Origin: Bodo saltans
Lineage: Eukaryota > Euglenozoa > Kinetoplastea > Eubodonida > Bodonidae
Length of the DNA stretch: 44,384 nucleotides
Assembly: GCA_001460835.1 (NCBI GenBank)
Contig: CYKH01000770.1
Span: forward strand, 21,486 to 65,869
Reading direction: 5' to 3'
The notes below the pieces were generated by a model, which saw only the letters and a program-made list of their open reading frames with translations, was not told the DNA's origin and did no database searches. How positions within the stretch are numbered: the stretch's first letter is position 1; each line of letters opens with the position of its first letter. A program made the translations under genes and the position numbers. This document shows, piece after piece, positions 18,224 to 26,644 of this stretch.

Positions 18224-18826
18224 ATGTCCAAGAAGCAACTCTTGAAGATCATCATTCTTGGTGACAGTGGTGTGGGTAAGACTTCATTGATGCACCAGTA
18301 CGTCAGCAAGAAGTTTGACAACCGCTACAAGGCCACCATTGGTGCCGACTTCTTGACAAAGGATGTTGAAATTGATGGTCAGTCCGTTGCTCTTCAAATC
18401 TGGGATACTGCTGGCCAGGAGCGATTCCAGGCGTTAGGCTCTGCGTTCTACCGCGGTGCTGATGCGTGCATCCTTGTGTTCGATGTCACTCAGCAAGAGA
18501 GCTTTGCCCACTTGACGTCGTGGATGCAGGAGTTCAACATTCAAGCTGGCAAGCGTGATTGTGTTCTTATCGGCAACAAGACTGATCTTGAGGATAAGCG
18601 TCAAGTGAGCAGCAAGGTAGCTCAGCAGTGGTGCCAGAAGAATGACGACGGCATCAAGTACTTCGAGACGTCCGCAAAGGAGAACAGCGGCGTCGAGGAG
18701 GCGTTTATTTGTGTTGCCCAAGCAGCGTTGAAGAAGAAGGCGGCAGCTGAAGATAACGTTGCGCTCCCGGCAGTGAACCTGAATCAGCCAAAGCAGCAGA
18801 AGAAGGATGACGGCTGCCCTTGCTAA
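18224..18826 (+). CDS. RAB7: Rab7 small GTPase
   Basis: 200 residues. G-box motifs are all present: GDSGVGKTS at 13-21, the switch I Thr in [25 protein letters not shown] and ETSAKE. The protein ends in CPC, a CxC double geranylgeranylation site that anchors Rabs to membranes. The [16 protein letters not shown] stretch and the [21 protein letters not shown] region are typical of Rab7 rather than of other Rabs. Rab7 directs late-endosome to lysosome traffic and fusion. The start is the first ATG after a clear acceptor 23 bases upstream. Codons are mixed in third position, unlike the GC-ending PKA genes nearby. Confidence 0.95.
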   Translation: MSKKQLLKIIILGDSGVGKTSLMHQYVSKKFDNRYKATIGADFLTKDVEIDGQSVALQIWDTAGQERFQALGSAFYRGADACILVFDVTQQESFAHLTSWMQEFNIQAGKRDCVLIGNKTDLEDKRQVSSKVAQQWCQKNDDGIKYFETSAKENSGVEEAFICVAQAALKKKAAAEDNVALPAVNLNQPKQQKKDDGCPC

Positions 18827-19806
18827 TTGCATTTGTGGAGGCTAGACCAGTGAACATGAAACAAAACCTATGCGCGAGTGTTCGACAACAAAAAAATGTC
18901 GATTTAAGGAAAGTGTACCTCACACGAAGTTGACCGAAAAGAGTGACAAAATACAAAACCACAACATTAAAAAAAAGAAACCCCACGTGATAAGAGCACA
19001 AAACCACAAAACAAAACAAAACAAAGTTGGAAAAGACAAACCAAACAAAATCAAGCATCTGATTCAAACACGAAGAAAGGAGTTGAGACACCACACACAA
19101 ATCAATTGTGAACAGCAGTCTGAGCAGACGTTTGCAGCAACCGCGCACAGCGACAAGACACACTTTGAACGCATAATGCAATTTGCCAACAAAGAGTAAG
19201 AAGTCTCCCACTATCGTACATCCCTTCGCGTTTTGTCTGTTACGCGAAATATGTCGTCTGTTACCTTTGTGCGCTCCTCCCACCGAAAAAAAAACATAAA
19301 GTCCAAAGATGCCCCCACCGTTGCCATGATGATGAAACAAAATTGCAAAGAGAACGAAACGTGAGTGAGTGAGTGAGTGAGTGAGTGAGTGAGGAGTCTC
19401 TCTGCTCTCAATCCATCTGCCTCTTTTGCTTGTATGCTTCCCTCATTTGATTTGTTGAGGAAACGCCATCGACATTTGGTTGATGTTCCTCGTTGCTTCA
19501 CCCGTCGCACAATATGATTGAAATCTCTACATAGTTTGCCGCTTGTATTGTTGCGATTTCCTTGTCGTTTTTTTTTTAAATTTCTTGCTCGAATTACACA
19601 AAAACACAAAAAAACAATCTATGTATTGCAGTTCTCCACAACATCAACTGTGCGCATTTCCAACCTCAACTCAGCAACAAATTAAGAACCCGCCAAGACC
19701 ACCGCAAATCGAGTGAGGGGAATTACGATCATTACCATCTAAGCGTAGTACACCACTTCCGCATCACTTCGCAACACAACACACTCTCACTCCCCATCTC
19801 ACACCT
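18827..19806 (+). other. Long intergenic region
   Basis: About 980 bp. The left half is A-rich with repeated AAACAAAACAAA-type words (3' UTR). It includes a GTGA microsatellite and, further right, a T10 tract (about 19567-19576). Candidate acceptor AGs for the next gene are at 19630-19631 and 19673-19674. No gene seen. Confidence 0.55.
19361..19392 (+). repeat. (GTGA)8 tetranucleotide microsatellite
   Basis: Eight perfect GTGA units in an intergenic region. Likely length-variable; no coding role. Confidence 0.95.
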
Positions 19807-20775
19807 ATGGAGCCTTTGGACATCCTCTCCACCGTGGCCACCATCACCCTTGGTGTCACTGCAGTCATCATGTTCGTTGCCTACAAGTTCAAGCACCTGC
19901 AGGACATGATGGTCTACCACCCACACTCCCCTGAGGACAGCCACACACACTGCATGCAGCCGCAGGACGTGGGCCTCACTCGATACGAACCGATTACTAT
20001 TACCACAGTGGATGGGATTGCGTTGAAGGGGTTCTTTATGCACCCCAACGACGGTGGTGCGTCGACGTTCACACTCATCTACTTTCACGGAAACGCTGGG
20101 AACGTTGGCCATCGCATGCCAATTGCTCGGATTCTGATCGAATCGTTGAGGTGCTCCGTGTTGATGATGGACTACCGCGGCTTCGGTCTCAGTGATGCCG
20201 TGCCCCCCACCGAGGAGGGGTTGAAGCTTGACGCACAAGCAACCATTGACTTTGCTCTTAAACACGGCAAGGCCCACAAGGACAGACTGTTTGTGCTGGG
20301 AACGTCTTTAGGAGGTGCTGTGGCGATTGATGTTGCCTCACGACCAGCCTATGCCAACGCACTTTGTGGTGTCATGGTGGAGAATTCCTTCACTAGTATC
20401 AGCGACATGGCGGACGTGATGTTCGTCCCTCTCTTGGAGCGCCTCCTACCCCGTGGCAGCGCTATTGTGGTGCCGCTCCTCAAACACGTTGTCAAGCCTG
20501 TTGTGATGTTCGTGGGGTGGTGGAGCATCGACCGAGTGGGCAGGGTCACCACCCCCATTTTGTTCCTCAGCGGCAAGAAGGACGAGATGATCCCTCCAAG
20601 CCAGACCAAGTCACTCCACGCTGCAGCTGAGCGCTCAAAGAAGAGCGACCTTGTCCAACTTGTGGAGTTCCCGCATGGAAAACACAATGACCTGTTTGTC
20701 GCTCCTGGATATGCACAATCGATTGAAGCCTTTACGAGAGAGGCCATGCGCAAGCGTCAAGTCCAAGTGGTGTAA
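19807..20775 (+). CDS. ABHD13: Alpha/beta hydrolase, ABHD13/Bem46-like, membrane anchored
   Basis: 322 residues. A single hydrophobic segment near residues 6-30 should anchor it in a membrane as in ABHD13. The hydrolase fold follows: oxyanion-region HGNAGNVGHR near 94-103, DYRGFGLS, nucleophile S167 in GTSLGGA, acid D259 in GKKDEMIPP, and catalytic H293 in HGKHNDL. The HGNAGN...HR block with GTSLGG is characteristic of the ABHD13/Bem46 group of serine hydrolases, whose physiological substrates are poorly known; related ABHD17 proteins depalmitoylate membrane proteins. The start is the first ATG after UTR-like sequence and directly precedes the anchor helix. The window context gives no clue to its substrate. 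Confidence 0.9.
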   Translation: MEPLDILSTVATITLGVTAVIMFVAYKFKHLQDMMVYHPHSPEDSHTHCMQPQDVGLTRYEPITITTVDGIALKGFFMHPNDGGASTFTLIYFHGNAGNVGHRMPIARILIESLRCSVLMMDYRGFGLSDAVPPTEEGLKLDAQATIDFALKHGKAHKDRLFVLGTSLGGAVAIDVASRPAYANALCGVMVENSFTSISDMADVMFVPLLERLLPRGSAIVVPLLKHVVKPVVMFVGWWSIDRVGRVTTPILFLSGKKDEMIPPSQTKSLHAAAERSKKSDLVQLVEFPHGKHNDLFVAPGYAQSIEAFTREAMRKRQVQVV

Positions 20776-22029
20776 AAAAAGTTCTACTCTCTTGGTGCTT
20801 GAAAAATTGAAAACGAAATCGATGTTGATGGAGAACTTCTCGTTGTACTTGTTCCCCCCTCCCCACCTATTTCATTTCCCCCTAGCTCTGATTCTCGCCA
20901 CTCCTTTCCAGACGGCAATGAAAACTCTTGCAAAGATCATTACGTTTCGGAATTTTGTGTGCGAGATGGTGGCGAGGCTCCCGGCGTGCCCTCACACAGA
21001 GAAGAAAAAAATGGTCAGATGATATTGAGACGTTGAAATACCAAATAAGTAGAGCCTGTGCAAGTGTACGTGAACGTGTGCGAACGAGACGCGAATGAAA
21101 TTTTCATCAAAAAAAAAACAAAAAAACAACAAAACAGGAGAAGTGGTGACACGCGTGCAAAAGCAAACGATGACAAACGAAGATCTCTTAAAAAAAGAAG
21201 AAGAAGAAACAAACGCACATGACGCACACGAGAGAACATGACACAAACAACCAGACACTCAAAACTTTTTTTTCAAAGCTAATAACTCAAAGAGAACTTG
21301 TGGAGGATTAATTGGCAAATTGATGAACGAAGCGTGAATGGTTGAACCCTCCTTCTCCCCCATCACACCCACACTCAAGCAACAAAAGTAGCGCTGAACA
21401 ATGATGTAGAAAGATCACGCAAGCACAAGAGACAGAACACACATTTCTTTTTCTATGTTGTCCTTTTTTTTCTTTTTTGACGAATTTTGCAGACACTACC
21501 AAGCGCTATCGCTGTCATTTTTACGACCGTCGACGATCAACAACATATTTTTGATCCAAGGTTTGATTGACTGCCACGTTCGTGTGGCACCACACAAACA
21601 AAAAAAAAGTGCTGCAATAAATGTTATCACAGTCCCTCTCTCTCCGTCGCTTTTCTCGTTTGTTGTTAAAGCGTTAGAGTTTTTATGATTCCATACCCAT
21701 TTTGTTGTTCCTACCCCTCGTTGTGTTGGTTTCAATAGGCAATCCCTTCCGAAGGAGGATGTTGCAATCTGTCTCCAGCCACACACTCCATACTTACAAG
21801 CAAACTTCCCCTTCTCTTTTTCTCCTCGCGAAACACTGTCGCTCGCAAACAAGTAGCGCTCAGTCTCACGCTGTACAAGTGGGCCATTTCCCCTGCATTC
21901 ACGCTCATTTATTCTTAAAGAAAACAATTGATAAAAGAGATCGTCGGCTTCCACACAGGTTAGAACCTTGAATCATCTTTCTTAGAACTTCGCTTTCCTC
22001 TATTGATATTGATTGCCACAGTTGTCAGA
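20776..22029 (+). other. Longest intergenic region
   Basis: About 1.25 kb. Contains CT-rich blocks (20850-20890, 21444-21478, 21640-21740, 21800-21830) each followed by AGs, an A-rich stretch at 21110-21210, and no convincing coding frame on either strand. The last acceptor candidates for the helicase gene are AG 21984-21985 and 22020-22021. The 152-codon minus-strand frame at 21496-21954 has no recognisable content. Confidence 0.5.
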
Positions 22030-24219
22030 ATGGCTACAAGTGCAGCGAAAGCTGGTGCCTGGGACTCCATGAAGGGCATCAAGCTCAGCAAACCAACGCT
22101 GTCCTTTTTGCAAGAGAAAATGAAGTTTACGTCCATGGCCCCAGTTCAAGCCCGCACGATCCCCCTCATCCTCAGCCACCACGACGTCGTTGTCGAGGCC
22201 ATCACCGGAAGCGGTAAGACCCTTGCTTACCTCGTTCCAGCATTGGAGTTCCTTCTGAGCAATAGAAGCCGCGATGTGTGTGCGGAGCACAAGAGTGCCG
22301 TCATCACCATCGTGATTGTTCCCAACCGTGAGCTTGCCCAGCAAGTGCATCAGTTGACGCAGACGATGCTCAAGTATGTCAATGAGGAATACCGCAAGTC
22401 CACTGCAGCAACCAATGAGCCACAGCTGCCGACGTACTTCTCACAATGCCTCATTGGTGGCCGCTCTATTGAAATGGATGTAGACCTCATCACGAAGCAA
22501 GGATGCCACGTCCTCATCGGCACCCCCGGTCGTATGTACGAGTTGCTGGTGTCCTCCAAGTACGCGTCGCTATTCAACCTTAGTCATCTTGAGTTTGCGG
22601 TTCTTGATGAGGCGGATAAGCTTCTTGAGTTTGGATTCAAAGCAAAGTTGGACGCATTGCTAAAGCGACTTCCGAAGCAGCGTCGCACAGGTTTGTTCAG
22701 TGCCACGCAGGCTCGTGAGTTGGCCGATCTCGCACGAACAGGTATGCGCAACCCAGTGTCCGTTGCTGTCCGTGTGCAATCTGTTGCGGCCGCTGCGTCA
22801 GAGTCGTCCGCGTCAAAGCCCCAGATTCCCGAGCAACTGGTGAATTACTTTGCTGTTGCCAAGTACTCCGAGAAGTTGGACCGCCTGCTTGAGTACGTCA
22901 AGGCACGGCCGAATGAAAAGATTATTGTGTACGTCATGACATGTGCAGCAGTGGAGTGGCTCACCGAGGCACTTTCCAAAGTGCTGTTGGCTTCCGTCAA
23001 CGTTGCGCACCAGCAGCAAGCGGCAGGAAAAAAGAACCAGAAGCAAAAGAAGCAGGCTGAGGAAGACGCGTCTTACATTCATGCCCTTCACGGCCAGATG
23101 AAGATGCCCCAGCGTCAACGAGTCCACGCCGCGGTCACCAAAGCGTCATCATGTTTGCTCATTTGCACGGATGTCGCTGCTCGAGGTTTGGATATTCCTG
23201 AAGTCTCGCACGTGATTCAGTACGACCCCGCAGTGGACCCCAACACATTTATTCACCGTATTGGTCGTACAGGCCGTATGGGCAAGCGTGGTACTTCACT
23301 GGTATTCCTTATGCCCCAAGAGATGGAATATGTTCCTTTTATGAAACTGCAAAATGTTGTGCTGAACCCTCTCGATGAGGAGCGCGACTCCATCGCTGAG
23401 GCGGAGGGTGCAGCTGCTGCAACGGATGCAAACAGAACACTTAGCAGCTCCTCGAGAAATATGCCCACTGCATTGTCGCGCAAAGCAGTTGGCGCCATGT
23501 CCCGTGAGGAGCGACGAAAGCATCTGCGTGATGAGAAGCAAAAGCGCAGCTCGATTGACACCAACGCACGGAAGCGGAGCGTTTCTGGTGATATGTGCGA
23601 GAGTCCTTCTGTCCTCGAACTGCGCCGTGGTGCCCGAGAAGCACCTGAAATTCTTAGTTTAGCGTCCAGGGCTTTCGTCTCATTTATCCGTGCGTACAAG
23701 GAGCACGAGTGCCGCTTCATCTTCCAACTGAAGCGCATCGACCTCACGGATTTGACGCATGGGTTTGGTTTGTTTAAGATTCCCAATTGTGGTGAAATCC
23801 GACACATGAACATGCTGAAGGTGCCCATTCAACCAGAATTCCAGGACGTGCTGCAACGCCTCGCAGAGGAGCGCAAGGTAAAGCGCGAGCGCATGGATGA
23901 AGAGAGGCGACTCGCTGAGGAACAAGCCGCGGCTGGTGGCGATGACGACGAAAGTGTTCGAAAGAAGCACCGAACAGAGCGTGGTGAGAACCTTGATGAC
24001 CTCAAGCACGCGCGCATCTCCAAGAACGAGCGAAGCCGCCAGTGGCGCCAGGAAGAGATCAAAGAAATCATGCGTGACGCGTACTTCGTCAAGCATGAAA
24101 AACGTGGCTACATCAAGTCACGTGTTGTCGACGAGAAGTTGAATATGGATGCTCTTGAGAACACGAAGCTCACAACTCGTGAGCGGCAGCAAAACAAGAA
24201 GCACAAATCTAAGCGCTAA
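22030..24219 (+). CDS. SPB4: DEAD-box RNA helicase, Spb4/DDX55 family
   Basis: 729 residues from the ATG at 22030; the longer frame begins with TTG 27 bases upstream. Helicase motifs in order: the Q-motif region ending MAPVQARTIP, motif I AITGSGKT (K63), PNRELAQQ, GTPGR, DEAD at 193-196, FSAT, then TDVAARGLDIPEV and HRIGRTGRMG. After the core there is a DDX55/Spb4-specific C-terminal block: SFIRAYKEHECRFIF, then LTHGFGLFKIPN, matching the order seen in human DDX55, and a Lys/Arg/Glu-rich tail that probably sits in the nucleolus and contacts rRNA. Family role: maturation of 60S pre-ribosomal particles (25S/28S rRNA). A Lys/Gln insertion near residue 335 lies between conserved blocks of the second lobe. 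Confidence 0.94.
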   Translation: MATSAAKAGAWDSMKGIKLSKPTLSFLQEKMKFTSMAPVQARTIPLILSHHDVVVEAITGSGKTLAYLVPALEFLLSNRSRDVCAEHKSAVITIVIVPNRELAQQVHQLTQTMLKYVNEEYRKSTAATNEPQLPTYFSQCLIGGRSIEMDVDLITKQGCHVLIGTPGRMYELLVSSKYASLFNLSHLEFAVLDEADKLLEFGFKAKLDALLKRLPKQRRTGLFSATQARELADLARTGMRNPVSVAVRVQSVAAAASESSASKPQIPEQLVNYFAVAKYSEKLDRLLEYVKARPNEKIIVYVMTCAAVEWLTEALSKVLLASVNVAHQQQAAGKKNQKQKKQAEEDASYIHALHGQMKMPQRQRVHAAVTKASSCLLICTDVAARGLDIPEVSHVIQYDPAVDPNTFIHRIGRTGRMGKRGTSLVFLMPQEMEYVPFMKLQNVVLNPLDEERDSIAEAEGAAAATDANRTLSSSSRNMPTALSRKAVGAMSREERRKHLRDEKQKRSSIDTNARKRSVSGDMCESPSVLELRRGAREAPEILSLASRAFVSFIRAYKEHECRFIFQLKRIDLTDLTHGFGLFKIPNCGEIRHMNMLKVPIQPEFQDVLQRLAEERKVKRERMDEERRLAEEQAAAGGDDDESVRKKHRTERGENLDDLKHARISKNERSRQWRQEEIKEIMRDAYFVKHEKRGYIKSRVVDEKLNMDALENTKLTTRERQQNKKHKSKR

Positions 24220-24546
24220 GCGATAAACGGTTCCTCGTCAGTGAACCAACTCTCTCCCCAAAACGGTTAATCAAAGACGTCCGAACGTCTGCAGTACACT
24301 GTGTGATGTCAAAGTGCACATTTTCAAAACACTTTCATGTTGTGGCTTCTGGCTTTTGACTTCGAAGTTCTGTTTCTCTTTGTCTGTGCTGTTTTTTGTG
24401 AGCCAGAAGGTTGCGTGAGTGCGCAAAGGAACAGGAAAAGGATACTATGCGAGCTGCCTAGTTCCTCAGTCCGTAAAGTCAACTCCAAAATCATCATTTT
24501 CCCCCCTAACAAGCAATCCTATCATCAGGTTTGCCCCCTCCCACAT
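24220..24546 (+). other. Intergenic region
   Basis: The J-protein frame is open back to an ATG at 24337, but this part is hydrophobic and then UTR-like (CCCCCC tract before an AG), so I treat it as UTR. Confidence 0.5.
24493..24528 (+). promoter_or_regulatory. Putative trans-splice acceptor for the J-domain gene
   Basis: TCATTTTCCCCCCT tract, then AG at 24527-24528 in ATCATCAG, 18 bases before the ATG at 24547. Confidence 0.55.
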
Positions 24547-25779
24547 ATGTTGGACTACTATGCTGCTTTAGGCCTCACACCACTAGCATCCGCATCAGAC
24601 GTGCGTGCTTCGTTCAAGAAGCTCGCTCTTCAGCTGCATCCCGATCGTCAACACTCCAAGCCTCCCCTTCCGCTTGCTGTTGTCGGTGCAACGTGCCGAG
24701 GTGCCACAGGAAGGGGTCACCCTTCAGCAGCCACCCAAGCATCGCCCTTTACTTTCGCTGAAATCAAAGAAGCCTATGAAGTTCTCTCCGACGACATGAA
24801 ACGCATGCTGTACGATGCGGAGCGGCAAGACCTCTTTCCCAGTCCAGATTACACTTCAGGGGAAGTTGACCAGACTACGATGACAACCAATCACGGAGGT
24901 CTACCAAGCGACTTGGAGGAGTGGTTTCGGCGAAACGAGAGCGAGCAGCAAGCCCAACAGCATCAGCGAGCACCACCATCGACGCCTCATTCGATGCCGT
25001 ACATCTCTGCCAGCACGCTGCTAGCAATGGACAAGAGGCAGTTGCCCGAGGAGAGCCATGTGAAATGGGGTGAGCTGTTTGAACAGCGTAGGGGAGTGAT
25101 TGGGCGTCGGCCGCTATCCCGCCTCTCGTCGAGCGGAGGAGGCAGGAGGCCACCTCTCCCAACGCCCGACCAGCACGCTGCGACACCTAAACCACAACCT
25201 GTAAGCAACGGTGACGCGCCAACCTCAACCCCGTCACCAGGAACGACGTTGACTCGGCCCGTGAGCAACCGGCTGGAGATCCTTCGCCGTGCTCGTCCTT
25301 CGTCGGGCATGGGTCCTATGCTGACGGATATGCACCTCCGTCGAGATCAGCTTTACCATCCACAGGCAGAGACGAGTGGCCAGATGGATGCCAGTGTACC
25401 GCTTCCCGGACCCTCGCGACCCCCACTGCACTCCCAGTCCGCCTCAGCAGGACCTACATCGCGCCCGCCTCCTGGACCGAGCAACGCTGCTTCAGCGAAC
25501 TCCGACAATTCTGTATTCAGCCTTCCTCAATTCCGACCAGCATCGTGCACGCCAACTGCGACGTCGCCGAAAGCACGCACGGTGCCGCCTTCCCCTGCAA
25601 CGCCGCAACCTGGTGAACACTTAAAAACGCACCCTCGCGCACTGATGAAGGGTGGCATGTCCGCCACAAGGCGAGAAGTGCTTGGCATCGGTCACGGTGC
25701 TGCAACCCGTCCCAACTCCTCTCAAGACACACAGAGAAGTAGCGCATCGGATCGGACGATGAAGTTGTTTTTCTCTTGA
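24547..25779 (+). CDS. J-domain (DnaJ/Hsp40 type III) protein with an insertion in the J domain
   Basis: 410 residues. The ATG at 24547 starts exactly at a canonical J-domain opening (MLDYYAALGL) and follows an acceptor; a longer frame from 24337 adds 70 residues that look like UTR. The HPD tripeptide that stimulates Hsp70 ATPase is intact at 31-33. Between HPDRQ and the helix containing FAEIKEAYEVLSD lie about 36 residues rich in Pro, Gly, Ala and Cys, where most J domains have about 6-10. After the J domain (residue 90) the chain is Pro/Ser/Arg-rich and probably disordered. It has no G/F region and no zinc domain, hence type III. It ends with MKLFFS. Family role is Hsp70 co-chaperone; client and compartment are unknown. 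Confidence 0.87.
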   Translation: MLDYYAALGLTPLASASDVRASFKKLALQLHPDRQHSKPPLPLAVVGATCRGATGRGHPSAATQASPFTFAEIKEAYEVLSDDMKRMLYDAERQDLFPSPDYTSGEVDQTTMTTNHGGLPSDLEEWFRRNESEQQAQQHQRAPPSTPHSMPYISASTLLAMDKRQLPEESHVKWGELFEQRRGVIGRRPLSRLSSSGGGRRPPLPTPDQHAATPKPQPVSNGDAPTSTPSPGTTLTRPVSNRLEILRRARPSSGMGPMLTDMHLRRDQLYHPQAETSGQMDASVPLPGPSRPPLHSQSASAGPTSRPPPGPSNAASANSDNSVFSLPQFRPASCTPTATSPKARTVPPSPATPQPGEHLKTHPRALMKGGMSATRREVLGIGHGAATRPNSSQDTQRSSASDRTMKLFFS

Positions 25780-25980
25780 AACAAGGAGAAAATGAGATGC
25801 ACGTCAATTTTGTGATTAAACGACGAAGATTCACAGAGCATGCACCGCAACACACACTGGTGGTGTGCTACTGTACCTTCCACATGCAATTGTGTGTACA
25901 ATGTACAATACATCACATAATCTCATTTGGTCGCTTGCGTTTTGATGGGTGCTATTTTTTGCCAATTGATGATCGAATTC

Positions 25981-26034
25981 ACTTTTCTTCGCTCTCCCAC
26001 GTCTCATTGTGTTTAACATCAACAAAAAACAAAG
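25981..26034 (+). promoter_or_regulatory. Putative trans-splice acceptor for the 108-residue ORF
   Basis: CT-rich tract 25981-26015, first AG after it at 26033-26034, only 12 bases before the ATG at 26047. Confidence 0.55.
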
Positions 26035-26046
26035 TTACATTTGTGC

Positions 26047-26373
26047 ATGACCGAGTTGACAAGCAGTGTTGGGTTGCCGCCTGCCGCTGCGGTTGCGGAT
26101 GAGCAAGACGAACTGTCGTTTTTGTCTCTTCTTCCTACGGACAGTGCACTTCTGGCAATGGTGTGCCAGAAAGTTAGTGTCAATGATGCACCCACCAAAC
26201 GTTGGCTTGAGTACCTCTTAAAAAAGTACAGTGCGTTGTCGAAGCGCCGCCTCGTACCAGACCTGCGAGCTCTCACAGTGCTGCAATGGTTGGTCGTGCC
26301 AATAAGCGAAGCACAGGACGAAATTTCGCAGGCGTTGTGGAGCCGATTGTATGCCAGTGCATTATCGTGTTGA
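26047..26373 (+). CDS. Small hypothetical protein
   Basis: 108 residues from the first ATG after a good acceptor. Not recognised. The sequence is compact and well mixed, with an acidic N-terminal third (ADEQDELSFLSLLP), a helical, basic middle (RWLEYLLKKYSALSKRR) and a hydrophobic C-terminal helix (LTVLQWLVVPI), ending in Cys. It has no signal peptide. The position between the J-protein and the kinase, with its own acceptor before it and a separate pyrimidine tract after it, supports a real gene rather than chance. Its end overlaps the extended open frame of the kinase gene in another phase, but that extension is UTR. It could be a lineage-specific gene or a highly diverged small subunit. Confidence 0.55.
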   Translation: MTELTSSVGLPPAAAVADEQDELSFLSLLPTDSALLAMVCQKVSVNDAPTKRWLEYLLKKYSALSKRRLVPDLRALTVLQWLVVPISEAQDEISQALWSRLYASALSC

Positions 26374-26419
26374 CGATGATAAACTGTATTTTTATTGCAT
26401 GATGAACGTCGCCGGATAC

Positions 26420-26502
26420 TTTTTTTTTGGCCCTTTCCCATTCTTTTCTTCGTGGCATTCACTTCTTTGTTTGTTGTTCTTTCTCTCTGGCATTCTCTCA
26501 AG
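26420..26502 (+). promoter_or_regulatory. Putative trans-splice acceptor region for the KKT2/3 gene
   Basis: A very long T/CT-rich tract with AG at 26501-26502. A second tract (CCTCCTCTTCCGCCTG) gives AG at 26555-26556, 88 bases before the ATG at 26645. Confidence 0.55.
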
Positions 26503-26644
26503 TATTTTAACACACACCATAGAACGTGCCTCCTCTTCCGCCTGTGCAACCCGCAGTAGAGTGAGTGCTTACCAACACAACACATCACCACCGAAGATAT
26601 ACGACACAGATTGGACTTGGAAGTGGGAATCATCACAGTCACAC

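Noticed and set aside
21496-21954. 152-codon minus-strand ORF in the large spacer
   Set aside because: No recognisable domain, opposite to every other gene, and overlaps several pyrimidine tracts.
24337-24546. 70-residue hydrophobic N-terminal extension of the J protein
   Set aside because: Resembles a signal anchor, but the sequence is UTR-like, contains the CCCCCC tract and acceptor AG, and the J domain begins at the next ATG.
26351-26644. 98-residue N-terminal extension of the KKT2/3 gene with a Phe/Leu-rich hydrophobic stretch
   Set aside because: The apparent transmembrane segment is the translation of the polypyrimidine tract; trans-splicing would remove it.
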